Assembly (NCBI RefSeq): GCF_900048895.1
Contig: NZ_LT160638.1
Span: forward strand, 1-64,000
Reading direction: 5' to 3'
Source of the DNA: Neglectibacter timonensis
GTDB lineage: Bacteria; Bacillota; Clostridia; Oscillospirales; Acutalibacteraceae
DNA: 64,000 nucleotides
Below the pieces are notes generated by a model. The model made no database searches. It was not told the origin of the DNA and saw only the letters and a program-made list of their open reading frames with translations. Position numbers and translations under genes: made by a program. This document shows, in pieces, positions 34,799 through 43,399 of the stretch. The stretch's first letter is position 1. Each line of letters opens with the position of its first letter.

Positions 34799-35611
34799 AT
34801 GAAAAACCGTACCAAGCTGCCCAACGTTTATTTGGGCGTTTTGCTCTTTCTGATGTATGTTCCCATTTTTTTGGTTATCCTGTATTCCTTCAATGAAAGT
34901 AAGCTCAGCTCTGTTTGGTCCGGGTTTTCTCTCAAATGGTATACAGAACTGTTCCGGGACAGGGCGATCTTTGAAGCTCTGGGCAATACCCTGATTTTGG
35001 GGGTAATCAGCAGCTTGAGCGCCGGGGTGATCGGCACGCTGGGCGCGTTCGGCATGACAAAGGTGAATTTTAAGACCAAATCTGCGGTAGAATATGTTTC
35101 GACCCTGCCTATTATGATTCCGGAAATCATTCTGGGAATGGTATTCATGGCGTTCTTTTCCCTGTTGGGTCTGCCCTTCGGCATGACCACCCTCATTCTG
35201 GCCCACACCGCTTTCTGCATTCCCTATGTCTATATGCTGGTGAAGGCGAGGCTGGTTGGCATGGACAAAAGTCTGGCTGAGGCTGCGCTGGATTTGGGTG
35301 CTTCCCCGCTGCGGGTGTTCTTCGATATCACGCTGCCCCTGCTGCTGCCCGCTATTGTTTCCGGCATGCTTCTGGCATTTGCCATGAGCATTGACGATGT
35401 GATCATCAGCGTGTTCGTCACAGGGGTGAATACCAACACGCTGCCTCTGAAAATTTACACCCAGCTGAAAACCGGCGTGACCCCAAAAATCAACGCCCTC
35501 TGTACCCTGATGTTCGCGGCGACGCTCCTGTTGTGCGGCTTTGCCGCGTTTCTGGGAAGGACGCCGAAGCATAAAAAGCAGGAACCGGAAAGCGGCCGCG
35601 CAGGCAGGTAA
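34799..35611 (+). CDS. potC: Spermidine/putrescine importer permease PotC
   Basis: A 270-aa six-helix permease with EAA motif EAALDLGASPLRVFFDITLPLLLP and the family segment SIDDVIISVFVTG. It pairs with PotB to form the channel. AAGGGGG/AGGAG sites precede the ATG. About 95 bp separate it from potD. Confidence 0.93.
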   Translation: MKNRTKLPNVYLGVLLFLMYVPIFLVILYSFNESKLSSVWSGFSLKWYTELFRDRAIFEALGNTLILGVISSLSAGVIGTLGAFGMTKVNFKTKSAVEYVSTLPIMIPEIILGMVFMAFFSLLGLPFGMTTLILAHTAFCIPYVYMLVKARLVGMDKSLAEAALDLGASPLRVFFDITLPLLLPAIVSGMLLAFAMSIDDVIISVFVTGVNTNTLPLKIYTQLKTGVTPKINALCTLMFAATLLLCGFAAFLGRTPKHKKQEPESGRAGR

Positions 35612-35706
35612 GCCTGACGGCCCAAGCCGCCTGCAGGCGTTTTCGGGCAGTTTCCCAAAACGTCTGCTATCCAAAGTGATCTCGTAGAAAGGAAGGATGG
35701 AACACA

Positions 35707-36819
35707 ATGAAACGGAATAAAATGATATCCCTGGTTTTGTCGGCTGTTTTGCTGCTGGCGGTTCTGGCAGGCTGCGGCGAGGCAGAATCCAGCTCAAAGG
35801 GCGGGGAGGTTTCCAGCGCTGTTCAGACGGAGGACACCTCTTTGAAGGGCAGCACCCTGAATCTGTTCACCTGGGAGGGCATGTTCCCTCAGGAAGTGCT
35901 GGACGGGTTTACCGAAGAGACCGGCGTCAAAATCAACTACGTGAATTTCGATTTTGACGAAACCATGCTGGCCAAACTGGAAGCGGCCGGCGGCGGTGAT
36001 TACGACCTGGTGATCGCGGATGATTATATCATCGAAACAGCCATTTCGGAAGACCTGGTGCAAAAGCTGGATCCCTCAAAGCTCAGCAATTACAAGAGCA
36101 TCAATCCCGTCTATCAGGGCCAGTTCTTTGATCCTGAGGACGAGTACACCGTACCTTACGGGGCGGGCGTGCAGACCATCGTTTACGATCCCAGCCTGGT
36201 GGATCTGGAGATCACCGGTTACGCGGACCTGTGGGACAAGAGCCTGGAGGACAGCGTGGGTATTATCGCCAGCAGTAGGGTTATCGATGGCATGGCGCTG
36301 AAGGTGCTGGGGGAGAGCTATAATACGGAGGATATTTCCAAGATCGAGGCGGCGGGCCAAAAGCTGCTGGAGCTGGCGCCCAACATCCGTCTGATCAAGG
36401 ACGACAACACTCAGGACGACCTGCTCTCCGGGGAGATCAGCGCAGCCGTGATGTACACCTCCCAGGTGACCATGGCGAAAATGCAGAATCCGGAGCTCAA
36501 GGTGGTGTTCCCCAAAGAGGGCATCGGTTTTGGTATCATGGCGCAGTTTATCCCTTCCAATGCGCCAAACGCGGAGGCTGCCTACCTGTTTATGGATTAT
36601 ATCCTCAGGCCGGAAATCTCCGCGAAGTGCTATGAGTTTTTGGGCTATTACTGCACCAACAAAGATGCCGATGCCCTGATCTCCGAGGAGTATCGGGAGT
36701 TTCTGACCCTGCCGGAGGATTTCAAGGCGGAGAAGATGGAGATGATCGAGAACATCTCCGCCGAGGCGCTGGAGGCCCATGAAAAGGTTTGGACAGCTTT
36801 CAAATCTGCCTGTGAATAA
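35707..36819 (+). CDS. potD: Spermidine/putrescine-binding lipoprotein PotD
   Basis: A 370-aa lipoprotein with lipobox VLAGCG and a Ser-rich linker, then the type-2 periplasmic-binding fold. LNLFTWEGMFPQEVLDGFTE and FDETMLAKLEAAGGGDYDLVIADDY resemble PotD/PotF. It captures polyamine outside the membrane for PotBC. AAGGAAGG precedes the start. Last gene before a terminator. Confidence 0.93.
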   Translation: MKRNKMISLVLSAVLLLAVLAGCGEAESSSKGGEVSSAVQTEDTSLKGSTLNLFTWEGMFPQEVLDGFTEETGVKINYVNFDFDETMLAKLEAAGGGDYDLVIADDYIIETAISEDLVQKLDPSKLSNYKSINPVYQGQFFDPEDEYTVPYGAGVQTIVYDPSLVDLEITGYADLWDKSLEDSVGIIASSRVIDGMALKVLGESYNTEDISKIEAAGQKLLELAPNIRLIKDDNTQDDLLSGEISAAVMYTSQVTMAKMQNPELKVVFPKEGIGFGIMAQFIPSNAPNAEAAYLFMDYILRPEISAKCYEFLGYYCTNKDADALISEEYREFLTLPEDFKAEKMEMIENISAEALEAHEKVWTAFKSACE

Positions 36820-36921
36820 CCGTAGAGAAATGAAAAAGGGGGCGCCGCAAAGCTGACACCCAACAAGCAAGTATTGAGGGAATATTCAGATTGGGCAGTC
36901 GGCAAGCGGAATCTGGCAACA

Positions 36922-36966
36922 AAAAGACGGGCCTATCGGCGGTAAGCTGGTAGCCCGTCTTTTGCA
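36922..36966 (+). terminator. Terminator of potABCD
   Basis: Exact 11-bp stem AAAAGACGGGC (36922-36932) with its complement (36953-36963), ending in TTTT. Confidence 0.8.
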
Positions 36967-37403
36967 TTGAGAGGGTCACGACATTTTAAACGGCAGGAAA
37001 AAGGGCTGTGCTTACGGGGCGTAAAGCCACAAACGCAGGACTGGTTTCATAGGCAGACAGGGCCTATATGAAAATTCCGTCTTCCGTCCCACGCAGGACG
37101 TCGGGACGTTTTGTCCCGAACTTGTAGTCACACTTTCGTAAAAATAGCAGGACAGAAGGCGACCGGTCAGGCTGAAAGGAACGGGTTTGCCGGCATTGAC
37201 CGCCGCACTCCGTCCCGCTGAATGGATAGACAAGGCGGCCAGGCCCTCAGAGTGTCTAGCCGCTGTCCTCTTGGTTTTGCGGCGGTTCTCCTCTAAAAAT
37301 TGGAATGGACGAGAAAGTCATTTTAGGGTCTTCCTACCTTAATGGACTATCAGCAAAGACTGGTCGGCTGACTTTGCTATCTCCCTGACAAACTGGAATT
37401 TAT
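36967..37403. other. Non-coding stretch, probable relic of a mobile element
   Basis: No supported gene. A small exact hairpin CGGGAC/GTCCCG lies at 37102-37118. Short frames here lack ribosome sites. Because the next 700 bp carry an AT-rich acquired gene and a recombinase fragment, this is probably the worn edge of an inserted element. Confidence 0.35.
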
Positions 37404-37961
37404 CTAATGCTTTTTGTATGTGTATACATCAACAGTTACAATTTCTTGACCGCCCCAATTTTTTTCTTGCACAGTAAAATCCTCTTTTACAAAGCCATTA
37501 TTTAATAGCACTTTTGATGAATATAAATTTTCTGGCATAACAAATGCTTGAAGTGTTGTAATATTAACTTTATTTACTAAATATTCAACCATCAATTTCA
37601 AAACGTTTGTTGCGATTTTCTTATTCCAATAATCCTCATTTAGACGATAACCCACTGTTATTTTATTTTCTCTCTTTTTGTAGTCGAACATTTCTGCTAA
37701 ACCTACAAGCCTATTAGGATTGTCTTTTAAATAAATTCCTGCAATGATATACTTTTTCTTTTCAAACTCTTTTCCGCCAAGATTTTTGATTGCAGTCTCT
37801 AATGCTTTGTTACTTTTCTTATGTAAAAACGGCGATATATACTTATAAACATTATCATTGTTACTTATTTCTGACAACGCTGCAACGTCATTTAATTCCA
37901 TTTTCTTTATTATAATTTTTTCATTTTCCAAATATGGAAATGCACCAAATAATTCTGCCAT
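37404..37961 (-). CDS. AT-rich GNAT acetyltransferase (RimJ/RimL-like), acquired
   Basis: A 185-aa GNAT. KIIIKKMELNDVAALSEI is the typical start, YRLNEDYWNKKIATNVLKLM the acetyl-CoA region and ENLYSSKVLLNNGFVKE the C-terminal motif. It most resembles ribosomal-protein-type N-acetyltransferases, but the substrate is unknown. Base and codon use are strongly AT-rich (Ile ATA/ATT, Lys AAA, Asn AAT), unlike all neighbours. GAGG lies 7 bases before the ATG. Together with the recombinase remnant next to it, this suggests recent arrival by a mobile element. Confidence 0.82.
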   Translation of the reverse strand: MAELFGAFPYLENEKIIIKKMELNDVAALSEISNNDNVYKYISPFLHKKSNKALETAIKNLGGKEFEKKKYIIAGIYLKDNPNRLVGLAEMFDYKKRENKITVGYRLNEDYWNKKIATNVLKLMVEYLVNKVNITTLQAFVMPENLYSSKVLLNNGFVKEDFTVQEKNWGGQEIVTVDVYTYKKH

Positions 37962-37986
37962 TATGACCTCACCATAGCAACTTATA

Positions 37987-38142
37987 ATTTATCCATACGC
38001 CCTGGACAAGAGCGCCGAGAAGCGTGTTCAGCAGGTGGAAATCAGCTATAACTACGTTGGTGTGCTTGAACTGCCGGACAGCAACAAAACAAACAGCGGC
38101 GTAGCCAAAACTGATTATACCGCTTGCTGTGACAATACTTCT
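37987..38142 (+). pseudogene. C-terminal remnant of a large serine recombinase
   Basis: In one frame this reads IYPYALDKSAEKRVQQVEI then SYNYVGVLELP, which resembles the C-terminal end of serine site-specific recombinases with DUF4368 in clostridial mobile elements. There is no start, catalytic domain or upstream coding sequence. The frame stays open into 38211. I rely on recall of the family tail, so the call is tentative. Confidence 0.45.
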
Positions 38143-38174
38143 TTATTGCGGCGTCCCCTTTTTCATCGGCCCGT

Positions 38175-39149
38175 TCAAAGTCTGCGTACAGAATCTCTGT
38201 GCAGCAGATAGGCCGGCAGCTTTGTGTGACGGGGGCTTTCGATATCTCCCCGGATCATGCCTAAAATGCTGTCCACTGCGCCGTTGACAACATCTTCCTC
38301 TGAATGGGTTACCACCGTGATGCCCAGGGCTTTCGTCCAAGCGGTATCGTCATACACGATCAGGCTGATATCTTCCGGCACCCGGAGCCCCAATTTGGTG
38401 ATGGCACTGTAGGCGGGGAGTCCGAACATCTCCGCCACGGCAATCACGGCGGTGGGCTGCCAGCGCTGAATGAGCTCCATCACCTGCTCTGCGGAAACGC
38501 CCACAGGCAGAGGCGTTACCGGGATTTCCGGTTTTGCAATGCCGGCGGCCCGATAAGCGTCGAAGCAGCCGCGAATCCGATTTCTGTCGTCAGAGACGAT
38601 GAGAATCCGGCGGTGCCCATTTTCCAGGAGGCAGCTGGTAGCCTCTTCCATGCCGGCCACATCGTTGTAATAGAGAGAGCTGACCTGGGGATACAGCTTG
38701 CTGTGCAGCTGCAGGAACCGGCAGTCCTGCTCTGTCTGAAAAAGCTCTGCCAGCTGAGGGTCGCTGCGGTTTTTGATGGGGGAGAACACGATGCATTCCA
38801 CACGGTAGGAGAGGAAAAACTGAATGGATTCCCGGACCAGATGGCCGTATTTGGTGTCCGGCGCCATCATGGTGTGGTAGCCGTACTGTTCTCTCAGCAC
38901 ATCGCTGATGCGGGAGATGGTCTGGATATAGAAGGGGTTCTGGGGGTCGGGATCCAGAAATGCAACCGTATGATTGTTCTGTTTTTTTAAAACGCTTGCC
39001 GCAAGACTGGGGGTGTAGCCCAGCCGGCGGGCGCAGTCCATCACAAGCTTTCTGGTCTTTTCCGAGACGATTGCCTCCCCCCGGAAGACCCGGGAAACCG
39101 TGGCTGGAGAGACCCCGGCCAGTTGGGCGACGTCCTTGCTGGTGGACAT
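38175..39149 (-). CDS. LacI family transcriptional regulator
   Basis: A 324-aa repressor. The N-terminal helix-turn-helix is SKDVAQLAGVSPATVSRVFRG, the hinge helix LAASVLKK, and the rest a periplasmic-binding-type sugar domain (about 60-324). ATG at 39149 gives the usual family start; a GTG at 39161 is too close to the ribosome site. It is divergent from the GH32-like operon and shares with it a region containing palindromes, so it likely represses that operon and itself. Confidence 0.93.
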   Translation of the reverse strand: MSTSKDVAQLAGVSPATVSRVFRGEAIVSEKTRKLVMDCARRLGYTPSLAASVLKKQNNHTVAFLDPDPQNPFYIQTISRISDVLREQYGYHTMMAPDTKYGHLVRESIQFFLSYRVECIVFSPIKNRSDPQLAELFQTEQDCRFLQLHSKLYPQVSSLYYNDVAGMEEATSCLLENGHRRILIVSDDRNRIRGCFDAYRAAGIAKPEIPVTPLPVGVSAEQVMELIQRWQPTAVIAVAEMFGLPAYSAITKLGLRVPEDISLIVYDDTAWTKALGITVVTHSEEDVVNGAVDSILGMIRGDIESPRHTKLPAYLLHRDSVRRL

Positions 39150-39174
39150 GGAGGAGATCACTTCCTTTTCTCAA

Positions 39175-39203
39175 ATATAAAAAAGTAAAAAAACACTTGA
39201 CAA
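39175..39203 (-). promoter_or_regulatory. Promoter of the LacI regulator gene
   Basis: Minus strand: -35 TTGTCA (39198-39203), 17 bp, -10 TTATAT (39175-39180). The -35 lies inside the operator-like repeat at 39198-39214, which would allow autoregulation. Confidence 0.55.
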
Positions 39204-39225
39204 GCAGCTTGTCACTGTATATAAT
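39197..39225 (+). promoter_or_regulatory. Consensus promoter of the GH32-like operon with operator
   Basis: TTGACA (39197-39202), 17 bp, TATAAT (39220-39225). The inverted repeat TGACAAG-CAG-CTTGTCA (39198-39214) covers the -35 and half the spacer, an ideal place for repression. The start would be near 39232, giving a 255-nt leader. Confidence 0.8.
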
Positions 39226-39320
39226 GACCACATAAACAAAAATGACAACGAAATCATTATACTTTTTGCTGATCATTTTTCTTTTGATTTTTTTAATTCA
39301 GGAAAAAGTGCAGCAAGATT

Positions 39321-39341
39321 TAGCACAAACAAGTTGTGCTA
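39321..39341. promoter_or_regulatory. Inverted repeat, candidate second regulator site
   Basis: TAGCACAA-ACAAG-TTGTGCTA, exact 8-bp arms. It is not the same sequence as the LacI-like palindromes and may bind another regulator or form an RNA hairpin in the leader. Confidence 0.45.
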
Positions 39342-39356
39342 TTTATTTTAGCAGAG

Positions 39357-39374
39357 TTTGACAACGTTGTCAAA
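39357..39374. promoter_or_regulatory. 18-bp perfect palindrome, LacI-type operator
   Basis: TTTGACAACGTTGTCAAA is an exact palindrome with the central CG typical of LacI-family operators, and it shares TTGACAA/TTGTCAA with the repeat at 39198-39214. It lies 145 bp downstream of the first site, a spacing that would allow looping or a roadblock. Confidence 0.75.
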
Positions 39375-39383
39375 TGGAGCTCA

Positions 39384-39451
39384 GACCGGCCTTCCCGCCG
39401 GTCAAAAGAGGGGATATCCCCTCTTTTATGTGCTTGTACAAGCACATAAAA
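39384..39451 (+). promoter_or_regulatory. Three adjoining perfect hairpins in the GH32-like operon leader
   Basis: Hairpin A: GACCGGC/GCCGGTC (39384-39403). Hairpin B: a 24-bp perfect palindrome (39404-39427) with a GAGGGG stem ending in TTTT. Hairpin C: a 28-bp perfect palindrome (39424-39451) with stem centre TGCTTGTACAAGCA. B and C share the TTTT at 39424-39427, so they compete. C ends 16 bases before the AAAGGAGGAG ribosome site. Confidence 0.7.
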
Positions 39452-39486
39452 AGAATCTGCCGGCAAAAAAAGGAGGAGCGATTGCG

Positions 39487-40905
39487 ATGGGACTGTTTTA
39501 TAAGCCGAAAAACGCTACGGTGGGAGATGTGATTCCTTTCTATGATGAGGGAAAGTGGAGGCCCTTTTATCTCAAGGGAAACAGGGCCTACTTTGGAGAC
39601 GACCGGACCTCCGGCTGGACCATGCTCACCACGGAGGACCATCTGCAGTTTACCGAACAGCCTACGGGAATCCGTGGAGGCACCGGGTCTGTACTCAAGG
39701 TGGAGGGGACTTATCACCTGTTTTACTGCACTTTTCAGCAGAACCCCAAGCGGGAGACAATCCGACATGCCGTGAGCAGGGACCTTTCCTCCTGGGAGAC
39801 GCTGGAGGAGGACAGTTTTACTCCGGACGGCGTGCTTTATGACCTGACCGACTGGCGCGACCCCTTTGTTTTTTGGAACGAGGCTGAGAGGGAATGGTGG
39901 ATGCTTGTGGCGGCAAAGGAGATGGGGAAAACGGCGCGCCGTGGCTGCACCGGACTCTGTGCTTCCAAAGATCTGCACCATTGGGAGCTGCGGGAGCCCT
40001 TCTATGCGCCCCATCTCCACACCAGCGCCCATGAATGCCCGGATCTGTTCCGCATGGGGGACTGGTACTATCTGATCTATTCTCAGTATACAGACCGGTT
40101 TCAAACCTATTACCGCATGAGCCGCTCTCTTGCCGGGCCGTGGATTGCCCCGGAGACTGACAGCTTCGACACCCGGTGCTTCTATGCGGCGAAAACCGGG
40201 ACGGACGGCAGGGACCGGTATCTCTACGGCTGGAACCCCACACGGTATTACGATATGTGGAAGTTTAATCCGCCCATCTATCCCGGGAAGGATTACGGCT
40301 CCTATGATTGGGGAGATACGCTGATTGTACATAAATTGGTGCAGAACCAGGACGGCACGCTGGGCGTCACGGTCCCTGAGGCTGTGGATCACGCGCTCAC
40401 CGTCCACAATGAAACGCCCCTGGTTCCCCAAAACGGTTCCTGGACCGTAGGGCCTGATTCGGCGGAAACGCAAAACCCCTTTGGCTACAGCTCCCTGCTC
40501 TTTGAAAACCGGGTGCCGGAGCTCTGTAAACTGGAACTGGAACTGACCTTTTCGGAATCTGTGCAGGAGCTGGGCGTGGCACTTCAGGTAGACGAGGAGT
40601 TCGGCAAGGGATATTACCTGAGCCTGCAGCCCCACCGGGGAAGGCTGGAATTCAAATCCGCACTGCGCATGTACGACGAGGGCGGCTGGACCTTTCCCTT
40701 TGATGTGGAGTTGGAGCGTCCCGCACGGTTGGAACCCAATATTCCCCACACCCTGAAGGTATTTGTGCAGGATAGTATCCTGTTGGCCTATCTGGATGGA
40801 CAGGTGGCGCTGGATGCCAGGATGTGCGACTACACGCACCGGTTCTTCGGGCTGTTTGCCTCCGACGGAACGGCGAAATTTCACAAGATCAAGCTGTTGA
40901 CCTGA
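39487..40905 (+). CDS. GH32-like glycosidase (five-blade propeller plus beta-sandwich), first copy
   Basis: A 472-aa protein without a signal peptide. The propeller holds WRDPFVFW (Asp125, the RDP transition-state acid of GH32) and HECPDLF (Glu183 of the EC acid/base motif). The usual nucleophile motif WMNDPNG is replaced by IPFYDEGKW (Asp20 or Glu21). A C-terminal sandwich (about 340-470) follows. By context it is an intracellular enzyme acting on imported oligosaccharides, fructan-type if GH32 specificity holds. AAAGGAGGAG precedes the ATG. A paralogue follows 56 bp later. Confidence 0.8.
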   Translation: MGLFYKPKNATVGDVIPFYDEGKWRPFYLKGNRAYFGDDRTSGWTMLTTEDHLQFTEQPTGIRGGTGSVLKVEGTYHLFYCTFQQNPKRETIRHAVSRDLSSWETLEEDSFTPDGVLYDLTDWRDPFVFWNEAEREWWMLVAAKEMGKTARRGCTGLCASKDLHHWELREPFYAPHLHTSAHECPDLFRMGDWYYLIYSQYTDRFQTYYRMSRSLAGPWIAPETDSFDTRCFYAAKTGTDGRDRYLYGWNPTRYYDMWKFNPPIYPGKDYGSYDWGDTLIVHKLVQNQDGTLGVTVPEAVDHALTVHNETPLVPQNGSWTVGPDSAETQNPFGYSSLLFENRVPELCKLELELTFSESVQELGVALQVDEEFGKGYYLSLQPHRGRLEFKSALRMYDEGGWTFPFDVELERPARLEPNIPHTLKVFVQDSILLAYLDGQVALDARMCDYTHRFFGLFASDGTAKFHKIKLLT

Positions 40906-40961
40906 AGCCGGCCTCACGCCGGATCCTATGAAAATATTCCGTTAAGAAAGGAAAGATTTCT

Positions 40962-42389
40962 ATGCAGCTGTTTTACCGGCCTGGAAAGGCTGTTTTGGGG
41001 GACATGATTCCCTTTTATGACGAGGGGAAATGGAAGCCATTCTATCTGAAAAACACCCGGGGCAACGACGGCCCTGACTGTGAGGGCGGCTGGCACATGC
41101 TCACCACTGAGGATCACGTGCATTTCACGGAGCACCCTACCCATATCAAGGGAGGCACGGGTTCCGTACTCAAAGTGGATGAGGTTTACCACATGTTCTA
41201 CTGCACCTTTCTCGACAACCCCCGCAGGCAGTTTATCCGGCACGCGGTGAGTACGGACCTGGACGTCTGGACGCCCATCGAAGAAGAGGTGCTGCCGGCG
41301 GATGGGGAGATCTACGACCCTGCTGAATGGCGCGATCCCTTCGTGTTTTGGAATGAGGAAGAGGGGCAGTGGTGGATGATTATGGCTTCCTCCGTATTGG
41401 GAAAAACTGAACGCCGGGCCTGTGTAGGGCTTTGTGTTTCCCAAGATCTGCATCACTGGGAATACCGGCGACCCCTCTACGCGCCCATGGCGGCGGCAGG
41501 AGCCTGCGAGTGTCCCGACCTGTTCCGGATGGGGGATTGGTACTATCTGGTCTATTCCAATTACTGCGACCGGTTCCAGACCATGTACCGCATGAGCCGC
41601 TCCCTTTCCGGCCCCTGGATCAGGCCGGAGCAGGATACCTTTGATTCCCGGGCCTACTATGCAGCCAAGACGGGGACGGATGGAAAGCACCGGTATATCT
41701 ATGGCTGGAATCCCACAAAGGAACTGCCCAAAAAGAATTTCAACCCAGCGAACAGGATCAGCCAGGACTGCTGCTCCTGGGATTGGGGCGGCAATCTGGT
41801 GGTCCACCGGGTGCTTCAGAACCCGGACGGGACTCTCCGGGTGGTTCCCGAGGAGCATGTGGACGCGGCGCTGAAGACAGAGCACAGGATCGAAGCCGAA
41901 CCGGTGCTGGGAAGCTGTGAAATCTCTCCCTGGGAGATCCGTATCAACGGGGACTGCGGGTTTGGCGGGGTGCTTCTGAACCCGGTGCCCCGGCAGTGCA
42001 AGCTGGAGGGCGAACTGAGTTTTTCCCCCGGAACAAGGCGGTTCGGCATTGCCCTGCAGATGGATGAAAATTTCGATGTGGGGTATTATCTGACGCTGGA
42101 ACCGGGCCGGAACAGGCTGGAATATGTCTCCGGCATCCGGTTCCTGGGAGACGACGGGCAGGGCGGGAAGATGTTCCCCTATGCGGTGGAGATGGAACGG
42201 CCGTTCCAACTGCAGCCGGACACCTTCTATCCCTTCAAAATTTTTGTGGAGGACAGCGTCCTGGTGGTCTATTTGGGAAACGAGATTGCCATGAACGCCA
42301 GAATGTACGACCATGCCGGGCGCAGGTTCGGACTCTTTGCCATTAACGGCCGGGCTGAATTTAGAAATGTGAAGCTTTACACGGAATGA
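40962..42389 (+). CDS. GH32-like glycosidase, second copy
   Basis: A 475-aa paralogue of the preceding gene, alike along its whole length, with the same IPFYDEGKW start motif (Asp20), WRDPFVFW (Asp125) and CECPDLF acid/base segment. The sandwich domain is at the C-terminus. The two probably arose by tandem duplication and then diverged, so they may act on different linkages. AAAGGAAAG precedes the ATG. The ABC importer genes follow in the same operon. Confidence 0.8.
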   Translation: MQLFYRPGKAVLGDMIPFYDEGKWKPFYLKNTRGNDGPDCEGGWHMLTTEDHVHFTEHPTHIKGGTGSVLKVDEVYHMFYCTFLDNPRRQFIRHAVSTDLDVWTPIEEEVLPADGEIYDPAEWRDPFVFWNEEEGQWWMIMASSVLGKTERRACVGLCVSQDLHHWEYRRPLYAPMAAAGACECPDLFRMGDWYYLVYSNYCDRFQTMYRMSRSLSGPWIRPEQDTFDSRAYYAAKTGTDGKHRYIYGWNPTKELPKKNFNPANRISQDCCSWDWGGNLVVHRVLQNPDGTLRVVPEEHVDAALKTEHRIEAEPVLGSCEISPWEIRINGDCGFGGVLLNPVPRQCKLEGELSFSPGTRRFGIALQMDENFDVGYYLTLEPGRNRLEYVSGIRFLGDDGQGGKMFPYAVEMERPFQLQPDTFYPFKIFVEDSVLVVYLGNEIAMNARMYDHAGRRFGLFAINGRAEFRNVKLYTE

Positions 42390-42456
42390 TGGGTAGAAAT
42401 TAAATTTTTTTCAGAGGGAAAAGGGTGCAAGGCCATAACAAAAGGGGGCTATCACG

Positions 42457-43383
42457 ATGAAAGTAAAGTCGGGAAGAAGAGGAACAGCAAGAAGGGTGTT
42501 GGAAAAATGGCAGCTCTATGTATTGCTGCTGCCCGCCCTTTTATGGCTGGCGGTATTCGCCTACTATCCCATGTACGGCCTGCTCATTGCCTTTAAAGAC
42601 TACAAAGGCAGGATGGGAATTCTGGGCAGCCCCTGGGCGGCCCCGCTCTTTAAGCATTTTGAAACCTTTTTCAGCACCAGCATTGCGGTAAACGCCATCT
42701 GGAACACGGTGATTGTCAGCCTGCTGACCCTGGCGGTGGGATTCCCCATCCCCATCATCTTCGCCCTGCTGCTCAATCAGATCCGGCACGCTAAGCTGCG
42801 CAAGACAATTCAGACGATCTCCTACGCGCCCTATTTTCTCTCCACCGTCATCATTGTCAGCTTGATTTCCATGCTGTTCTCCGCGAACGGGCTGATCAAC
42901 GGGATCATCACCGATCTGGGCGGAAGCGAGGTGTTTTTCACCAGCCTGCCGGAATGGTTCCGGCCCCTGTACGTGGGGTCATCGGTCTGGCAGAGCATGG
43001 GCTTCAACGCCATCATCTTCATCGCCGCCCTGGTAGGCATCAGCCCGGATTATTATGAGGCTGCCATCATGGACGGGGCCACCAGGTTTCAGAGAATCCT
43101 GCGGATTGATATCCCTCTGATCCTGCCCACCATCATCCTGATGCTGATTCTCAATGTGGGGAACATCATGAACGTGGGGTATGAAAAGGCCTTCCTGATG
43201 CAGAACAATATGAACACGACCGTCAGCGAGCTGATTTCCACCTATGTGTACAAAGTGGGCCTGCAGCAGGCCCAGTACAGCTTTGCCACGGCTGTGGGCC
43301 TGTTCAACTCCGTCGTCAACTTCATTCTGCTGGTGACTGTCAACTTCATCTCAAAGAGGTTCAGCGACATCAGCGTATTTTGA
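42457..43383 (+). CDS. ABC sugar importer permease (LplB type)
   Basis: A 308-aa six-helix permease. YYPMYGLLIAFKDYK and the EAA loop YYEAAIMDGATRFQRILRIDIPL are typical of the LplB branch that imports oligosaccharides. AAAGGGGG precedes the ATG. It forms the channel with the next gene. The operon has no ATPase gene, so a shared MsmX-type ATPase elsewhere is expected. Confidence 0.9.
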   Translation: MKVKSGRRGTARRVLEKWQLYVLLLPALLWLAVFAYYPMYGLLIAFKDYKGRMGILGSPWAAPLFKHFETFFSTSIAVNAIWNTVIVSLLTLAVGFPIPIIFALLLNQIRHAKLRKTIQTISYAPYFLSTVIIVSLISMLFSANGLINGIITDLGGSEVFFTSLPEWFRPLYVGSSVWQSMGFNAIIFIAALVGISPDYYEAAIMDGATRFQRILRIDIPLILPTIILMLILNVGNIMNVGYEKAFLMQNNMNTTVSELISTYVYKVGLQQAQYSFATAVGLFNSVVNFILLVTVNFISKRFSDISVF

Positions 43384-43399
43384 AAAGGGGGGAAGCGCA

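Noticed and set aside
37012-37233. 73-codon minus-strand frame before the AT-rich GNAT
   Set aside because: No ribosome site or family resemblance; treated as part of a decayed element edge.
39370-40917. 515-codon open frame on the minus strand opposite the first GH32-like gene
   Set aside because: It mirrors the coding strand, lacks a ribosome site and matches no family. It is a by-product of GC-biased codon use. The same holds for the 462-codon frame opposite the second copy.
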